Part shown: positions 33,974 through 43,631 of the stretch, one piece after another
How the letters are laid out: each line of letters begins with the position of its first letter
Position numbering within the stretch: the stretch's first letter is position 1
NCBI GenBank assembly: GCA_913774845.1
Contig: CAJYJO010000037.1
Coordinates: 1 to 64,000 of the forward strand
Reading direction: 5' to 3'
Origin: an uncultured Microbacterium sp.
Lineage (GTDB): Bacteria; Actinomycetota; Actinomycetes; Actinomycetales; Microbacteriaceae
Length of the DNA: 64,000 nucleotides
Notes under the pieces: model-generated
What the model was told of the DNA's origin: nothing
The model's database searches: none
What the model saw: only the letters and a program-made list of their open reading frames with translations
Translations under genes and position numbers: made by a program

Positions 33974-34735
33974 ATGGAACAGCTGGTGAAGACCCGCGCC
34001 GACGCGCCCGACGGCTTCTTCGCCGCGGAGGCGGCCGGACTGCGGTGGCTCGCCGACGCGGGCGGCGCCCGCACGGCGAGGGTCCTCGAGGTCGGGGACG
34101 ACCGCATCGCGCTCGAGCGCATCACCGAGGCCGCCCCGACCGCCGCAGCCGCGACCGCCTTCGGTGAAGCGCTCGCCGCGACGCACGCAGCGGGGGCCGA
34201 GGCCTTCGGGTCGCCGCCGCCCGGATGGGAGGGCGGCATCTTCATCGGTCGACGCCCGCAGCCCGCGATCCCGACGTCGACCTGGGGAGCTTTCTACGCG
34301 GCTCAGCGGGTCGAGCCGTTCGTGCCGATCGCCGTCGCCGCGGGCAACCTGTCGGCATCCGCGGCGGAGGTCGTGGGTCGGGCGTGCGCCCTCATCGCGC
34401 AGGGCGCCTTCGACGACGGCGAGCCGCCCGCGCGCCTCCACGGCGACCTCTGGGCCGGGAACGTGTTGTGGTCCGGCGAAGGCGTCGTGCTCATCGATCC
34501 CGCGGCGCACGGCGGCCACCGCGAGACCGATCTCGCGATGCTCGCGCTCTTCGGCTGCCCGTTCCTCGAGCAGATCCTCACCGCCTACGACCGGGCTCGA
34601 CCGCTGGCCGCCGGGTGGCGGGAGCGGGTCCCGGTGCATCAGCTGCACCCGCTCGCCGTCCACGCCGCCGGACACGGGCCGTCGTACGGTCGGGCGCTGG
34701 TCGACGCCGCGGAACGGACGCTCGCCCTGGTCTGA
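33974..34735 (+). CDS. Fructosamine kinase family protein
   Basis: This 253-residue small-molecule kinase has the protein-kinase-like fold used in deglycation (fructosamine-3-kinase family). The catalytic loop is HGDLWAGNVLW (about 156-166) and the metal-binding Asp lies in LIDPAAHGGHRETDLAM (about 173-189). It should be cytoplasmic. The ATG lies in a 46-bp divergent region with no ribosome site, so a leaderless start is possible (CAGACT six bases upstream, a poor TANNNT match). Confidence 0.85.
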   Translation: MEQLVKTRADAPDGFFAAEAAGLRWLADAGGARTARVLEVGDDRIALERITEAAPTAAAATAFGEALAATHAAGAEAFGSPPPGWEGGIFIGRRPQPAIPTSTWGAFYAAQRVEPFVPIAVAAGNLSASAAEVVGRACALIAQGAFDDGEPPARLHGDLWAGNVLWSGEGVVLIDPAAHGGHRETDLAMLALFGCPFLEQILTAYDRARPLAAGWRERVPVHQLHPLAVHAAGHGPSYGRALVDAAERTLALV

Positions 34736-34865
34736 GGCGCCGGGGCGCCGGCGTCCGGGACCGGAGAGCGGGGTAACGGATGCGGAGCCGCGCATGGGAT
34801 GCGAACGGACGCCGGTTCGTCGTCCGAATCCGCCGTTCCGCTGGGCGCTCGGAACCCCGCCCTCT

Positions 34866-35477
34866 TCAGCCCCGAGCCGCCGCCCGCCGCTTCGCCCGGC
34901 GCGCGAGCGCGAAGTCGATGCCCACGCCGATGCCCACCGCCACGGCGATCGACACCGCCACCGCCACCACGGGCCCACCGGGGACCACCGCCGCCACGAC
35001 CGCGCCGATGACCGCCTGGTAGGCCGCCCACGCCAGGGCCGCCAGCGCCGCCACCCCCAGGTACCGGGCCGGCCCCACGCGAGCGGCCCCCGCGGCGAGA
35101 TTCACCGCGAGCCGCGCGAACGGCACGAAGCGCGCCGTGAACAACACCACCGCCGCATTGCGCTCCAGCCGGGCCCTCGCCCAGTCGAGTGCGCTCCGCA
35201 CGCGCGGCCCGCGCATCCACGCCCAGCGCTCGACGCCGACCGTGCGCCCCACGAGGTAGCAGCCGGCGTCACCGGCGAAGGCGGCTGCGCCCGCGACGAC
35301 GATGACACCCGCCAACGGCGGCGTCCCGTGCGACACCGCCAGAGCGCCGAACGCGGTGACCGCGGCTTCCCCGGGAATCACCACGAGGAAGGCGTCGGCG
35401 AACACGAGCGCCGCCATCCCGAGCAGGGCCCACGGGCTCGCCGCGATCGCCTGCAGCCAGGCGTCGACTCCGTCCAT
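34866..35477 (-). CDS. DedA family membrane protein
   Basis: DedA proteins are conserved membrane proteins implicated in lipid carrier flipping and envelope homeostasis. The 203 residues show the family core FADAFLVVIPGEAAVTAFGAL (about 24-44), GDAGCYLVGRTVG and FTARFVPFARLAVNLAAGA, the last carrying the typical paired Arg. Four to five helices are predicted. ATG 35477 begins just before the first helix; a longer upstream frame has no hydrophobic character. Confidence 0.88.
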   Translation of the reverse strand: MDGVDAWLQAIAASPWALLGMAALVFADAFLVVIPGEAAVTAFGALAVSHGTPPLAGVIVVAGAAAFAGDAGCYLVGRTVGVERWAWMRGPRVRSALDWARARLERNAAVVLFTARFVPFARLAVNLAAGAARVGPARYLGVAALAALAWAAYQAVIGAVVAAVVPGGPVVAVAVSIAVAVGIGVGIDFALARRAKRRAAARG

Positions 35478-35599
35478 CCCGTCACTCTCCGCCGCGGATC
35501 GAGACGCCCCGCCGACGCGGGGGTGACGGCGGGCGGAGCATCGGGTGAACATCGCGAACGTCGTCCCGGAAGCGCCCTCCCGCACCCCACCCTGGACTC

Positions 35600-37567
35600 G
35601 TGAGAGTCGCGCTGCTGGCCGAGTCCTTCCTCCCGCACATGAACGGGGTCACCGGCTCCGTCCTCCACGTGCTGCGTCATCTCGCCGAGGCGGGGCACGA
35701 GACGCTCGTCATCGCCCCCAAGTCGGGTGACGTCACCGCCGACCTGCACGGCGCCCGCACCGAGCTGCTGCGATCGGTGCCGCTGCCGTCGTACCCCGAG
35801 GTGCGGGTGGTGTTCGCCCGCGCGGCACGCCTGGGTGCGCTGCTGCGCGACTTCGATCCCGACGTCGTGCACCTGGCATCCCCGTTCGTGCTGGGCTGGC
35901 AGGGACTCGCCGCCGCCGACGCCCTGAAGATCCCCTCGGTCGCGGTCTATCAGACCGACGTCGTCGCCTATGCGCAGAAGTACGGCCTGCCGCACGCCAC
36001 GGCGCTCGTCGCGGGGCACGTCGCGCGCCTGCATCGCCGCGCGACCCTGACCCTCGCGCCGTCGTCGGCCTCGACCCGTCAGCTCGAGGAGCTGGGGGTG
36101 GACCGCCTGCGCCGCTGGGGGAGGGGAGTGGATGCCGTCCGCTTCGCGCCCGAGCACCGTGACGACGCGTGGCGGGCCCGGGTCGCTCCGCGGGGGGAAC
36201 GCATCATCGGCTACGTCGGACGCCTCGCCCCGGAGAAGCAGGTCGACGACCTGCGCGCGCTAGCCGATCTGCCCGGCACCCGTCTGGTCATCGTGGGCGA
36301 CGGGCCCTCGCGTCCGGCGCTCGAGAAGGCGATCCCGGATGCCGTCTTCACCGGCCATCTGTCGGGTGCGACGCTCGCATCGACCATGGCGGGCTTCGAC
36401 GTCTTCGTGCACCCGGGGGAGAGCGAGACCTTCGGTCAGACCATCCAGGAGGCCCTGGCCAGCGGCGTCCCCGTCGTCGCGACGGGCATCGGCGGACCGC
36501 TCGATCTCGTGCGTTCCAGCGTCGACGGATGGCTCTACAAGCCCGGTGACCTCGACGACCTGCGGGCGCGCGTGGCCGATCTGGCGGGAGACGAGTCCAA
36601 GCGCCGCGCATTCGCCCGCGCGGCGCGGGACGCCGTGCACGGTCGCACCTGGGAGGCGCTCACGCGCGATCTCGTCGGGCACTATCAGGATGCCGTCACC
36701 CTCCGACGCGTCGACGACAGTCTCCTGCGGCGAGGCGGACCGCGCCCGGCAGCGGCCTCACCCTCGCGCTCGCGGGGGCGGTGGACGCGCTTCGTCGCGC
36801 TCGGCGACTCGCTCACGGAGGGGCTGTGCGACGCCTCGCGCATGCCCGAGGGCCGGTTCCGCGGCTGGGCGGACCGTCTCGCCGAACTCCTGGCGCACAC
36901 CAGCGACGAGGGACCGTTCCGCTACGCCAACCTCGCGGTGCGCAGCCGGCGCGTCCGGCACCTGATCGACGAGCAGGTCCCGGCGGCGCTCGCGCTCGAG
37001 CCCGACCTCGTGTCGATCCTCATCGGAGCGAACGATCTCGTGGGCCCGGCGCCGGTGATCCCGGCGCTCGTCGCGGAGGTCGAGTCCGCCGTGCGGGCGG
37101 TGCGTCGCACCGGGGCCGACGTGCTGCTGGTGACGACCTTCCTGCCGCGCCGGCCCGCGGCCCGCCTCTTCGCCCGGCGCTTCGCCACCTACAACGTGGA
37201 GCTGCGGCGCATCGCCGCCGAGCAGGGAGCGATGCTGCTCGACCTCGAGGCGGTGGGGGAGATCGGCGATCCGTCCCTGTGGGCCGACGATCTGGTGCAC
37301 CTGCGCTCGGCGGGACACCGCCTCGTGGCCTATCGCGCGGCCGAGACGCTCGGCGTGCCCGACGCGCGTGCCCTGCTCGCGCTCGACGAGGCGCTGCACG
37401 CCGACGACGACGAGCGCGCGAGCGGCGTGTGGCTCACGCGCGACGCCCTGCCCTGGGTGTGGCGGCGCCTCCGCGGGCGCACCGCGGGAGACGGCGTCCG
37501 CGCGAAGCACGACGGCTACGTGGAGCTGCCCACGCGCGGCGACCGCGAGCGGGCTCGCACGTCGTGA
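35600..37567 (+). CDS. GT4-type glycosyltransferase fused to an SGNH hydrolase
   Basis: This 655-residue fusion starts with a GT-B glycosyltransferase (about 1-370). It has ESFLPHMNGVTGSV, YVGRLAPEK (205-213) and the donor-site block HPGESETFGQTIQEALASG (271-289), resembling actinobacterial MgtA mannosyltransferases. A low-complexity linker (about 371-396) leads to an SGNH/GDSL domain with VALGDSLTEGL (399-409), GAND and a DDLVHL block carrying the catalytic Asp and His. There is no signal peptide or membrane helix, so both domains should face the cytoplasm. Coupled glycosylation and deacylation of an envelope lipid is a guess. Confidence 0.85.
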   Translation: MRVALLAESFLPHMNGVTGSVLHVLRHLAEAGHETLVIAPKSGDVTADLHGARTELLRSVPLPSYPEVRVVFARAARLGALLRDFDPDVVHLASPFVLGWQGLAAADALKIPSVAVYQTDVVAYAQKYGLPHATALVAGHVARLHRRATLTLAPSSASTRQLEELGVDRLRRWGRGVDAVRFAPEHRDDAWRARVAPRGERIIGYVGRLAPEKQVDDLRALADLPGTRLVIVGDGPSRPALEKAIPDAVFTGHLSGATLASTMAGFDVFVHPGESETFGQTIQEALASGVPVVATGIGGPLDLVRSSVDGWLYKPGDLDDLRARVADLAGDESKRRAFARAARDAVHGRTWEALTRDLVGHYQDAVTLRRVDDSLLRRGGPRPAAASPSRSRGRWTRFVALGDSLTEGLCDASRMPEGRFRGWADRLAELLAHTSDEGPFRYANLAVRSRRVRHLIDEQVPAALALEPDLVSILIGANDLVGPAPVIPALVAEVESAVRAVRRTGADVLLVTTFLPRRPAARLFARRFATYNVELRRIAAEQGAMLLDLEAVGEIGDPSLWADDLVHLRSAGHRLVAYRAAETLGVPDARALLALDEALHADDDERASGVWLTRDALPWVWRRLRGRTAGDGVRAKHDGYVELPTRGDRERARTS

Positions 37568-37586
37568 CGGGCCGGGCCGTGACGGC

Positions 37587-37624
37587 GAGATCACACGCTC
37601 CGGCCGAGATCACACGCTCCGGGC
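37587..37624. repeat. Two 19-bp direct repeats, GAGATCACACG family
   Basis: GAGATCACACGCTCCGGCC is repeated with one change at 37606. The core also occurs in the palindrome at 30300-30372. The copies sit between two convergent genes. Confidence 0.8.
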
Positions 37625-37670
37625 CCGGAAGATCGCGCGCGACCGGCCGGTTCCTGTGAGGTCGCGGCGT

Positions 37671-38978
37671 TCAGTACCAGCCGGTGCGCTCGGAATGGTC
37701 CCACGCGCCGCAGGGGCTGCCGTAGCGCGATTTGATGTACGACAGGCCCCAGGAGATCTGCGTCACGGCGTTGGTCCGCCAGTCGAGTCCGGCGGAGGCC
37801 ATCTTCTCTCCGGGGAGGGCCTGGGGGATGCCGTAGGCGCCGCTGCTCGGATTGAGGGCGTCGGCGCGCCACCCGGACTCGCGATTCCACAGGGAGTTCA
37901 GGCACGAGTACTGGTCGTCGCCCCATCCCCACCCGCCGAGGGCGCCGCGCGCGTGTGCGCGCGCGTCGTTCGGGCTCATGATCGGGCCCGCGGGAGCGGT
38001 CGCCCCGCCGCCGCCTCCCGACGCGCCGCCGGAGCCTGACCCGCCGATCGAGCCGGAGCCGGATCCGCCGCTCGAGCCGGAGCCACCCCCGGAACCGCCG
38101 CTCGAGCCCGAACCACCCCCGGAGCCGGACCCGCCGCTCGAGCCCGAGCCGCCACCGGAGCCGCCGTTCGCGGGTGCCGCGCCCCCGCCGGTGGATCCCG
38201 AGCCGGCCGACGTCGACCCGCCGGACGCTGCGCCACCGCCGGTGGCGCCACCGGGTGCGGCGGCGTCCTGCTGCGCCTTCTCGCGTTGGCGCGCGGCGCG
38301 CTCCTCGGCCGCCGTGGTCTCGCGCAGGGCGGCCAGCTGCGCGTACAGGTCGTCGAGACGCGCCTGAGCGGCCGTGACCGCCGAGGACTCGGCGTCCGCC
38401 TGCGCCTGCGCCTCAGCGGCGGCGGACTGGGCCTCCTGGGCCAGCCGCGCCGCTTCATCGCGGGCCTGCTCCGCCTGTGCGCGCAGGGACGTCGCGACGT
38501 CGGCGGCGCTACGGGCCGTGCCGGCCGTGCGGGCGGCGGCGGCCGAGACGCGATCCAGGATGCCGAGCCGCTGGAGCAGGGAGTCGGGGTCGGCGTCGGT
38601 GAGCAGCTGCGCCACCAGGGGCCCTCCGCCGACCGTACGGTACAGCCGTGCGGCGCTGAGTCCGGCAGCCGCGGTCGCCGACTCCATCGCGGTGTCCGCG
38701 GCGTCGCTGCGGGTGGTCAGGTCTGCCGCTCGGGATGCCGTGGATTCGGCGAGCAGTCGCGTGCGCTCCGCGGCGGCGGACGCATCCAGGGCGCGACGCG
38801 ATGCCTGCGCGGCCGTGGCTTCGGCGGCATCCAGTTCCTGCGTCACGCGTGCGACGGCGCCGTCGTCGACTGCGGCGGCTGCCGGGAGGGTGACGGCGGA
38901 GGCGGGGAACGGGGCCAGAGCGGTGCCGAGCAGCACGCACGCGAGGAGCGTGTGACTGCTGCGACGGATGAGACCCAT
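37671..38978 (-). CDS. Secreted coiled-coil protein with transglycosylase-like domain
   Basis: This secreted cell-wall protein has 435 residues. Residues 1-29 form a Sec signal ending ASA, and about 40-235 are an Ala-rich coiled coil. About 243-340 are a Gly/Ser linker with GGSGSS-type repeats, and about 345-435 a lysozyme-like transglycosylase domain. SLWNRESGW supplies the catalytic Glu, and YGIPQALPG and WGLSYIKSRYGSPCGAWDH are typical of actinobacterial members. It resembles RipA-like hydrolases in layout but lacks NlpC/P60. ATG 38978 lies six bases after TACCGT, which decides the start over GTG 38996. Confidence 0.85.
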   Translation of the reverse strand: MGLIRRSSHTLLACVLLGTALAPFPASAVTLPAAAAVDDGAVARVTQELDAAEATAAQASRRALDASAAAERTRLLAESTASRAADLTTRSDAADTAMESATAAAGLSAARLYRTVGGGPLVAQLLTDADPDSLLQRLGILDRVSAAAARTAGTARSAADVATSLRAQAEQARDEAARLAQEAQSAAAEAQAQADAESSAVTAAQARLDDLYAQLAALRETTAAEERAARQREKAQQDAAAPGGATGGGAASGGSTSAGSGSTGGGAAPANGGSGGGSGSSGGSGSGGGSGSSGGSGGGSGSSGGSGSGSIGGSGSGGASGGGGGATAPAGPIMSPNDARAHARGALGGWGWGDDQYSCLNSLWNRESGWRADALNPSSGAYGIPQALPGEKMASAGLDWRTNAVTQISWGLSYIKSRYGSPCGAWDHSERTGWY

Positions 38979-38984
38979 GAGGTC

Positions 38985-38990
38985 ACGGTA
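38985..38990 (-). promoter_or_regulatory. -10 element of the transglycosylase-like gene
   Basis: TACCGT on the minus strand lies six bases before ATG 38978, with no ribosome site between. Confidence 0.5.
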
Positions 38991-39035
38991 GAGCACGACG
39001 GCCCGTCGCGCCCAGCCCTGGCGGGCCGTCGCTGA

Positions 39036-39281
39036 TAGGGTGGAGCAGGATGCCGTCTTGGTGTCCGCTCAACTACATATGAGCTCACGGAGCAGGCCGG
39101 CAGACGCTGGTCCCCTGTGGTGGACTCCCCGTCGGATCGCCGGGTGGTCGTCTACTGGTGGCCAGTCGCCGGGATTCCGGGTCGATTCGTCGGCGCGCCC
39201 TTTCTGCCTGTTCCTGCTCCTTCGCATGTCAGCTCGTCGCCCACACGGGGCGGCGAGCCTAAACAAAGAAGGAGGGACCTC
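39036..39281 (+). promoter_or_regulatory. pnp promoter region and structured leader
   Basis: TAGGGT (39036-39041) is a possible -10. A hairpin, GCTCGTCGCCC/GGGCGGCGAGC (39232-39258, one wobble), lies just upstream of the GGAGGG ribosome site. PNPase mRNAs in other bacteria are autoregulated through a leader hairpin cut by RNase III; that role here is inference. Confidence 0.4.
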
Positions 39282-41579
39282 TTGGAAGGTCCAGAAATCA
39301 CCGCCGCTGAAGCCGTTCTCGACAACGGTCGCTTCGGCACCCGTACCATCCGCTTCGAGACCGGTCGCCTCGCCCAGCAGGCTCAGGGCGCCGTCGCCGC
39401 CTACCTCGACGAAGAGACCATGCTCCTGTCGGCCACCAGCGCCGGCAAGCACCCGCGTGAAGGCTTCGACTTCTTCCCGCTGACCGTCGACGTCGAGGAG
39501 CGCTCCTACGCCGCCGGCAAGATCCCCGGCTCGTTCTTCCGCCGCGAGGGTCGCCCCTCCACCGAGGCCATCCTCGTGTGCCGTCTCATCGACCGCCCGC
39601 TGCGCCCGTCGTTCGTCGACGGCCTCCGCAACGAGGTGCAGATCGTCGTCACGGTTCTCTCGATCGCACCCGGCGAGTTCTACGACGCCCTCGCCATCAA
39701 CGCGGCGTCGATGTCGACCCAGATCTCGGGTCTGCCGTTCTCCGGCCCCATCGCGGGTGTGCGTCTCGCGCTCATCCCGGGCCAGGGCGAGCACGCCGAC
39801 CAGTGGGTCGCGTTCCCGACCGTCACGCAGCTCGAGGACGCCGTCTTCGACCTGATCGTCGCGGGCCGCGTGCTCGACGACGGCGACGTCGCCATCATGA
39901 TGGTGGAGGCCGAGGCCACCGAGGGCAGCTGGAACATGATCAAGGGCGGCGCGACCAAGCCCAACGAGCAGGTCGTCGCCGAGGGCCTCGAGGCCGCCAA
40001 GCCCTTCCTCCGTCAGCTCGTCGACGCGCAGAACGAGGTCGCTCGTACCGCGTCGAAGGAGATCCAGTCGTACCCCGTCTTCCCGGCCTACAGTCAGGAG
40101 GTCTACGACTTCGTCGCCGGTCGCGCCTACGACCGTCTGGTGCCCGTCTACCAGATCGCCGACAAGCAGGAGCGCCAGAACGCCGATGACGAGGTCAAGT
40201 CCTCGGTCAAGGAGCAGCTGCTGGCCGCCGTCGAGTCGGGCGAGCTGCCCGCCGTCGCGACCCTCGAGTTCGCCGCCGCGTACAAGTCCGTCACCAAGAC
40301 GATCGTCCGCGGTCGCATCCTCTCCGAGGGCGTCCGCATGGACGGTCGCGGCCTGGCCGACATCCGTCCGCTCGACGCCGAGGTGCAGGTCATCCCGCGC
40401 GTCCACGGCTCGGCGATCTTCCAGCGCGGCGAGACTCAGATCCTGGGCGTCACCACGCTGAACATGCTCAAGATGGAGCAGCAGATCGACTCGCTCTCGC
40501 CCATCACGAGCAAGCGCTACCTGCACCACTACAACTTCCCGCCGTACTCGACCGGTGAGACCGGTCGCGTGGGTTCGCCCAAGCGTCGCGAGATCGGTCA
40601 CGGCTTCCTGGCCGAGCGCGCGCTCGTCCCGGTGCTCCCCAGCCGCGAGGAGTTCCCCTACGCGATCCGTCAGGTGTCCGAGGCCCTCGGCTCCAACGGC
40701 TCGACGTCGATGGGCTCGGTCTGCGCCTCGACCCTGTCGCTGCTGAACGCGGGCGTGCCGCTGCGCGCCCCCGTCGCCGGCATCGCCATGGGCCTGGTCA
40801 CCGACGAGGTCGACGGACAGACGCGCTACGCCGCGCTGACCGACATCCTCGGCGCCGAAGACGCGCTCGGCGACATGGACTTCAAGGTCGCCGGTACCTC
40901 GGAGTTCATCACCGCGATCCAGCTCGACACCAAGCTCGACGGCATCCCGTCGTCGGTGCTGGCCGCCGCCCTCACCCAGGCCAAGGAGGCTCGTCTGACG
41001 ATCCTCAACGTGCTGAACTCGGCGATCGACGCCCCCGACGAGATGGCGCCCACCGCGCCCCGCGTCATCAGCGTGCAGATCCCGGTCGACAAGATCGGTG
41101 AGCTCATCGGCCCCAAGGGCAAGACGATCAACGCCATCCAGGACGAGACCGGCGCCCAGATCTCGATCGAGGACGACGGCACCGTGTACATCGGCGCGAC
41201 CGACGGTCCCTCGGCCGAGGCCGCCCGCGCCCAGGTGAACGCGATCGCCAACCCGACCAACCCGGAGGTGGGCGAGCAGTTCCTCGGAACCGTCGTCAAG
41301 ATCGCGACCTTCGGCGCGTTCGTCTCGCTGCTCCCCGGCAAGGACGGCCTGCTGCACGTCAGCGAGGTCCGCAAGCTCGCCGGTGGCAAGCGCGTCGAGA
41401 ACGTCGAGGACGTGCTCTCGGTCGGTCGCAAGATCCTCGTGCGCATCACGAAGATCGACGACCGCGGCAAGCTGTCGCTCGAGCCCGTGCTCGACGAAGA
41501 GGCGACCACGCCCGAGTCCGCCGACACGCAGAGCTCGGCCGCGGCGAGCGAGGGCCCCGAGGCTCCCGCCGAAGGCTGA
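39282..41579 (+). CDS. pnp: Polynucleotide phosphorylase
   Basis: PNPase degrades RNA 3' to 5' phosphorolytically and is a core degradosome enzyme. The 765 residues contain two RNase PH domains (about 1-240 and 340-560), a helical domain between them, a KH domain ([20 protein letters not shown] near 605) and a C-terminal S1 domain ([17 protein letters not shown] near 670). The TTG at 39282 follows GGAGGG by six bases and yields the family N-terminus [15 protein letters not shown], so a TTG start is chosen over in-frame upstream GTGs. Confidence 0.95.
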   Translation: MEGPEITAAEAVLDNGRFGTRTIRFETGRLAQQAQGAVAAYLDEETMLLSATSAGKHPREGFDFFPLTVDVEERSYAAGKIPGSFFRREGRPSTEAILVCRLIDRPLRPSFVDGLRNEVQIVVTVLSIAPGEFYDALAINAASMSTQISGLPFSGPIAGVRLALIPGQGEHADQWVAFPTVTQLEDAVFDLIVAGRVLDDGDVAIMMVEAEATEGSWNMIKGGATKPNEQVVAEGLEAAKPFLRQLVDAQNEVARTASKEIQSYPVFPAYSQEVYDFVAGRAYDRLVPVYQIADKQERQNADDEVKSSVKEQLLAAVESGELPAVATLEFAAAYKSVTKTIVRGRILSEGVRMDGRGLADIRPLDAEVQVIPRVHGSAIFQRGETQILGVTTLNMLKMEQQIDSLSPITSKRYLHHYNFPPYSTGETGRVGSPKRREIGHGFLAERALVPVLPSREEFPYAIRQVSEALGSNGSTSMGSVCASTLSLLNAGVPLRAPVAGIAMGLVTDEVDGQTRYAALTDILGAEDALGDMDFKVAGTSEFITAIQLDTKLDGIPSSVLAAALTQAKEARLTILNVLNSAIDAPDEMAPTAPRVISVQIPVDKIGELIGPKGKTINAIQDETGAQISIEDDGTVYIGATDGPSAEAARAQVNAIANPTNPEVGEQFLGTVVKIATFGAFVSLLPGKDGLLHVSEVRKLAGGKRVENVEDVLSVGRKILVRITKIDDRGKLSLEPVLDEEATTPESADTQSSAAASEGPEAPAEG

Positions 41580-41591
41580 CCCTCTCGTCAC

Positions 41592-41628
41592 CGGATGCCC
41601 GTCCCGCCTCGCGCGGGGCGGGCATCCG
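41592..41628 (+). terminator. Terminator after pnp
   Basis: CGGATGCCCG and CGGGCATCCG pair around an inner GC stem, 12 bases after the stop. The arms again contain GGATGCC. Confidence 0.75.
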
Positions 41629-41631
41629 TCG

Positions 41632-41658
41632 TGTGACGGATGTGACGGATGTGACGGA
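41632..41658. repeat. Three 9-bp tandem repeats
   Basis: TGTGACGGA is repeated three times without change. The remaining gap to 41827 holds an AT-rich patch with TATTTA (about 41698), possibly the promoter of the next gene. Confidence 0.9.
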
Positions 41659-41827
41659 TGTGGCCGCTGAGGGGCGGCGCGCGCAAGCGTTACCCAATAT
41701 TTATCGCCGAGCCGAGGGAAACGGGGGCCGGTCCCTGGCAACGCCCTAACCTCGAAGTACGTCGGGGGGCGTATCGATACGGCGCGTGCCGTACCGCCAC
41801 CCCGGTACCCGGAGAGGGGATGCCACC

Positions 41828-42853
41828 ATGAGCGGCTCGGGCGTCGACGAGACGGCCTCGCCGCGCCTGCGTCGGGATCGTCCGCCTCACCCCTCCGCGC
41901 CCATCACGCTGCAGGGACCGGGCCTCGGCTCACACGTGCGCGTGCCGCTGGGTGAGACCGGCTTCGAGGTGTTCCCGCTGTTCCTCGGCGGGGGCGAGTT
42001 CGGGTGGAACGTCGACGCGCGGGCGAGCCACGAGATCCTCGACGCCTACGCCGAGCTCGGCGGCAACGCCGTGCACACCGCCGACAGCTATGCCGCGGGA
42101 CGCAGCGAGTTCATCATCGGGGAGTGGCTGCGCACGCGCCGGGTGCGCGACGACACCGTGGTGACGGTGCGCATCGGGGGACACCCCGACAACCCCGGGT
42201 TGGATTCCGTCAATCTCGTGCGTGCCGTGGAGGCCTCGTTGACGCGCTTGGGCACCGACCGCATCGACGTCCTCTCGCTCGACGCGATCCGCGGTGACGC
42301 CGCCATGCTCGAAGACACGCTCGCCACCAGCGAATGGCTCGTCGAGTCCGGCAAGGTCCGCGCGATCGGCGCCCACGGCTACACCGCCGCCCAGCTGGTC
42401 GAGGCGCGCATCCTCTCGTCGGCCGGGTACCCGCGCATCACGGTGCTCGACGTGCCGTACAACGTGCTGCGCCGGTCGGAGTTCGAGGGCGACGTCCGCC
42501 TCATCGCCAGCGCGCAGGACATGGCGGTCACGCCCTCCCACCCCCTCGCGCACGGTTTTCTCGCCGGCGAGACCCGCACCCGGGGCCAGTCCTCGCGCTC
42601 GGCGCGCGGCACGCAGGTGGCGGCCCATCTCAACCGCCGCGGATCCCGCGTGCTCCGCGCACTCGACGCGGTCGGGGAGGAGCTCGGCATCCCCGATGCC
42701 GCCGTCGCGGTGGCCTGGCTGCTCGCGCAGAAGATCGTCACCGCGCCCATCGTGAACGCGTTCGCTCCCCGTCACGTCGTGGAATGCATGCGGGCCGTCG
42801 GGGTGCGTCTCAGTCGCGCGCAGCTGTCGGACATCGCGCGCGCCGCCGAGTGA
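41828..42853 (+). CDS. Aldo/keto reductase family protein
   Basis: This is a TIM-barrel oxidoreductase of 341 residues, expected to use NADPH. The family start LGETGFEVFPLFLGGGEFGW is followed by HTADSYAAGRSE (catalytic Asp and Tyr), VRAIGAHGYT and a C-terminal cofactor segment with APIVNAF. The usual catalytic Lys-His arrangement is partly divergent (VTVRIGGHPDN replaces the typical TKVG stretch), so activity is less certain. ATG 41828 has a GAGAGGGG site upstream. It lies where a peptidase gene often follows pnp in relatives. Confidence 0.83.
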   Translation: MSGSGVDETASPRLRRDRPPHPSAPITLQGPGLGSHVRVPLGETGFEVFPLFLGGGEFGWNVDARASHEILDAYAELGGNAVHTADSYAAGRSEFIIGEWLRTRRVRDDTVVTVRIGGHPDNPGLDSVNLVRAVEASLTRLGTDRIDVLSLDAIRGDAAMLEDTLATSEWLVESGKVRAIGAHGYTAAQLVEARILSSAGYPRITVLDVPYNVLRRSEFEGDVRLIASAQDMAVTPSHPLAHGFLAGETRTRGQSSRSARGTQVAAHLNRRGSRVLRALDAVGEELGIPDAAVAVAWLLAQKIVTAPIVNAFAPRHVVECMRAVGVRLSRAQLSDIARAAE

Positions 42854-42930
42854 CCGCCCCGCGCGCGAGGCGTGACGTAGGCTGGGACGGAGCGCCGGAG
42901 GACGGCGGATCGACGACGGAGTGAGCTGAC

Positions 42931-43533
42931 GTGACGCACTACATCTACCTGGTGCGCCATGGCGAGCACCAGGATGCCGAGCACGGGCTGACCGACGGTC
43001 CCCTGTCTCCGCGTGGTCAGCGTCAAGCGGCCCTGCTCGCCGATCGGCTCTCGGGGCTGCCTCTCGACGCCGTCTGGCACTCGCCTCTCGAGCGCGCGGC
43101 GCAGACCGCGCGCGCGGTGGCTGACCGTCTGCCCGCGGTCGCGCCGGAGTCGTCGGCGCTGCTGTTCGACTGCGTGCCCACCGGGATGACCCCCGAGACG
43201 CCCGCGGCCTACGAGCCGTTCTTCGGCTCCGTCACCGAGGCCGAGATCGATGCGGGTCGCGCGCAGATGGCCGACGCGACCGCCGAGTTCCTGGCGCGCA
43301 AGACCGGCGAGGTGCACGAGTTGGTGATCACCCACAACTTCGTCATCGCGTGGTTCGTGCGCGAGGTGCTGCAGGCTCCCGAGTGGCGGTGGATGACCAT
43401 CAACCAGGCCTACTGCGGTCTGACCGTGATCGCGCAGAAGAAAGGTCGCCCCTGGACCCTGCTGTCCCACAACGACCTCGCTCATCTCCCGGTCGAGCTG
43501 CGCACCGGCCTCATCGATCCCCTTCCGGTCTGA
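42931..43533 (+). CDS. Histidine phosphatase family protein
   Basis: This phosphoglycerate-mutase-like enzyme of 200 residues has LVRHGEHQD (about 7-15) with the nucleophilic His and HSPLERAAQTA. A second catalytic His lies in VITHNFVIAWF. The substrate is unknown. The protein is short and cytoplasmic. GTG 42931 starts directly at the conserved strand. TAGGCT at about 42878 is a likely -10, leaving a short leader with GGAG. Confidence 0.85.
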   Translation: MTHYIYLVRHGEHQDAEHGLTDGPLSPRGQRQAALLADRLSGLPLDAVWHSPLERAAQTARAVADRLPAVAPESSALLFDCVPTGMTPETPAAYEPFFGSVTEAEIDAGRAQMADATAEFLARKTGEVHELVITHNFVIAWFVREVLQAPEWRWMTINQAYCGLTVIAQKKGRPWTLLSHNDLAHLPVELRTGLIDPLPV

Positions 43534-43618
43534 CGGAGGGATGCCGGCATCCGGCGCACTCGAGGGCGGTCCGCGGCGCGTCTGTGGACAACTCGGCGTC
43601 CAGCCCCGTCGCCGCGCC

Positions 43619-43624
43619 TAGGCT
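43619..43624 (+). promoter_or_regulatory. -10 element of dapB
   Basis: TAGGCT lies seven bases before ATG 43632. Confidence 0.5.
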
Positions 43625-43631
43625 GGAACGC

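Noticed and set aside
38174-39035. Long plus-strand open frames opposite the transglycosylase-like gene
   Set aside because: They are antisense shadows of the Gly/Ser linker and coiled coil; the minus strand has a signal peptide and a recognisable domain.
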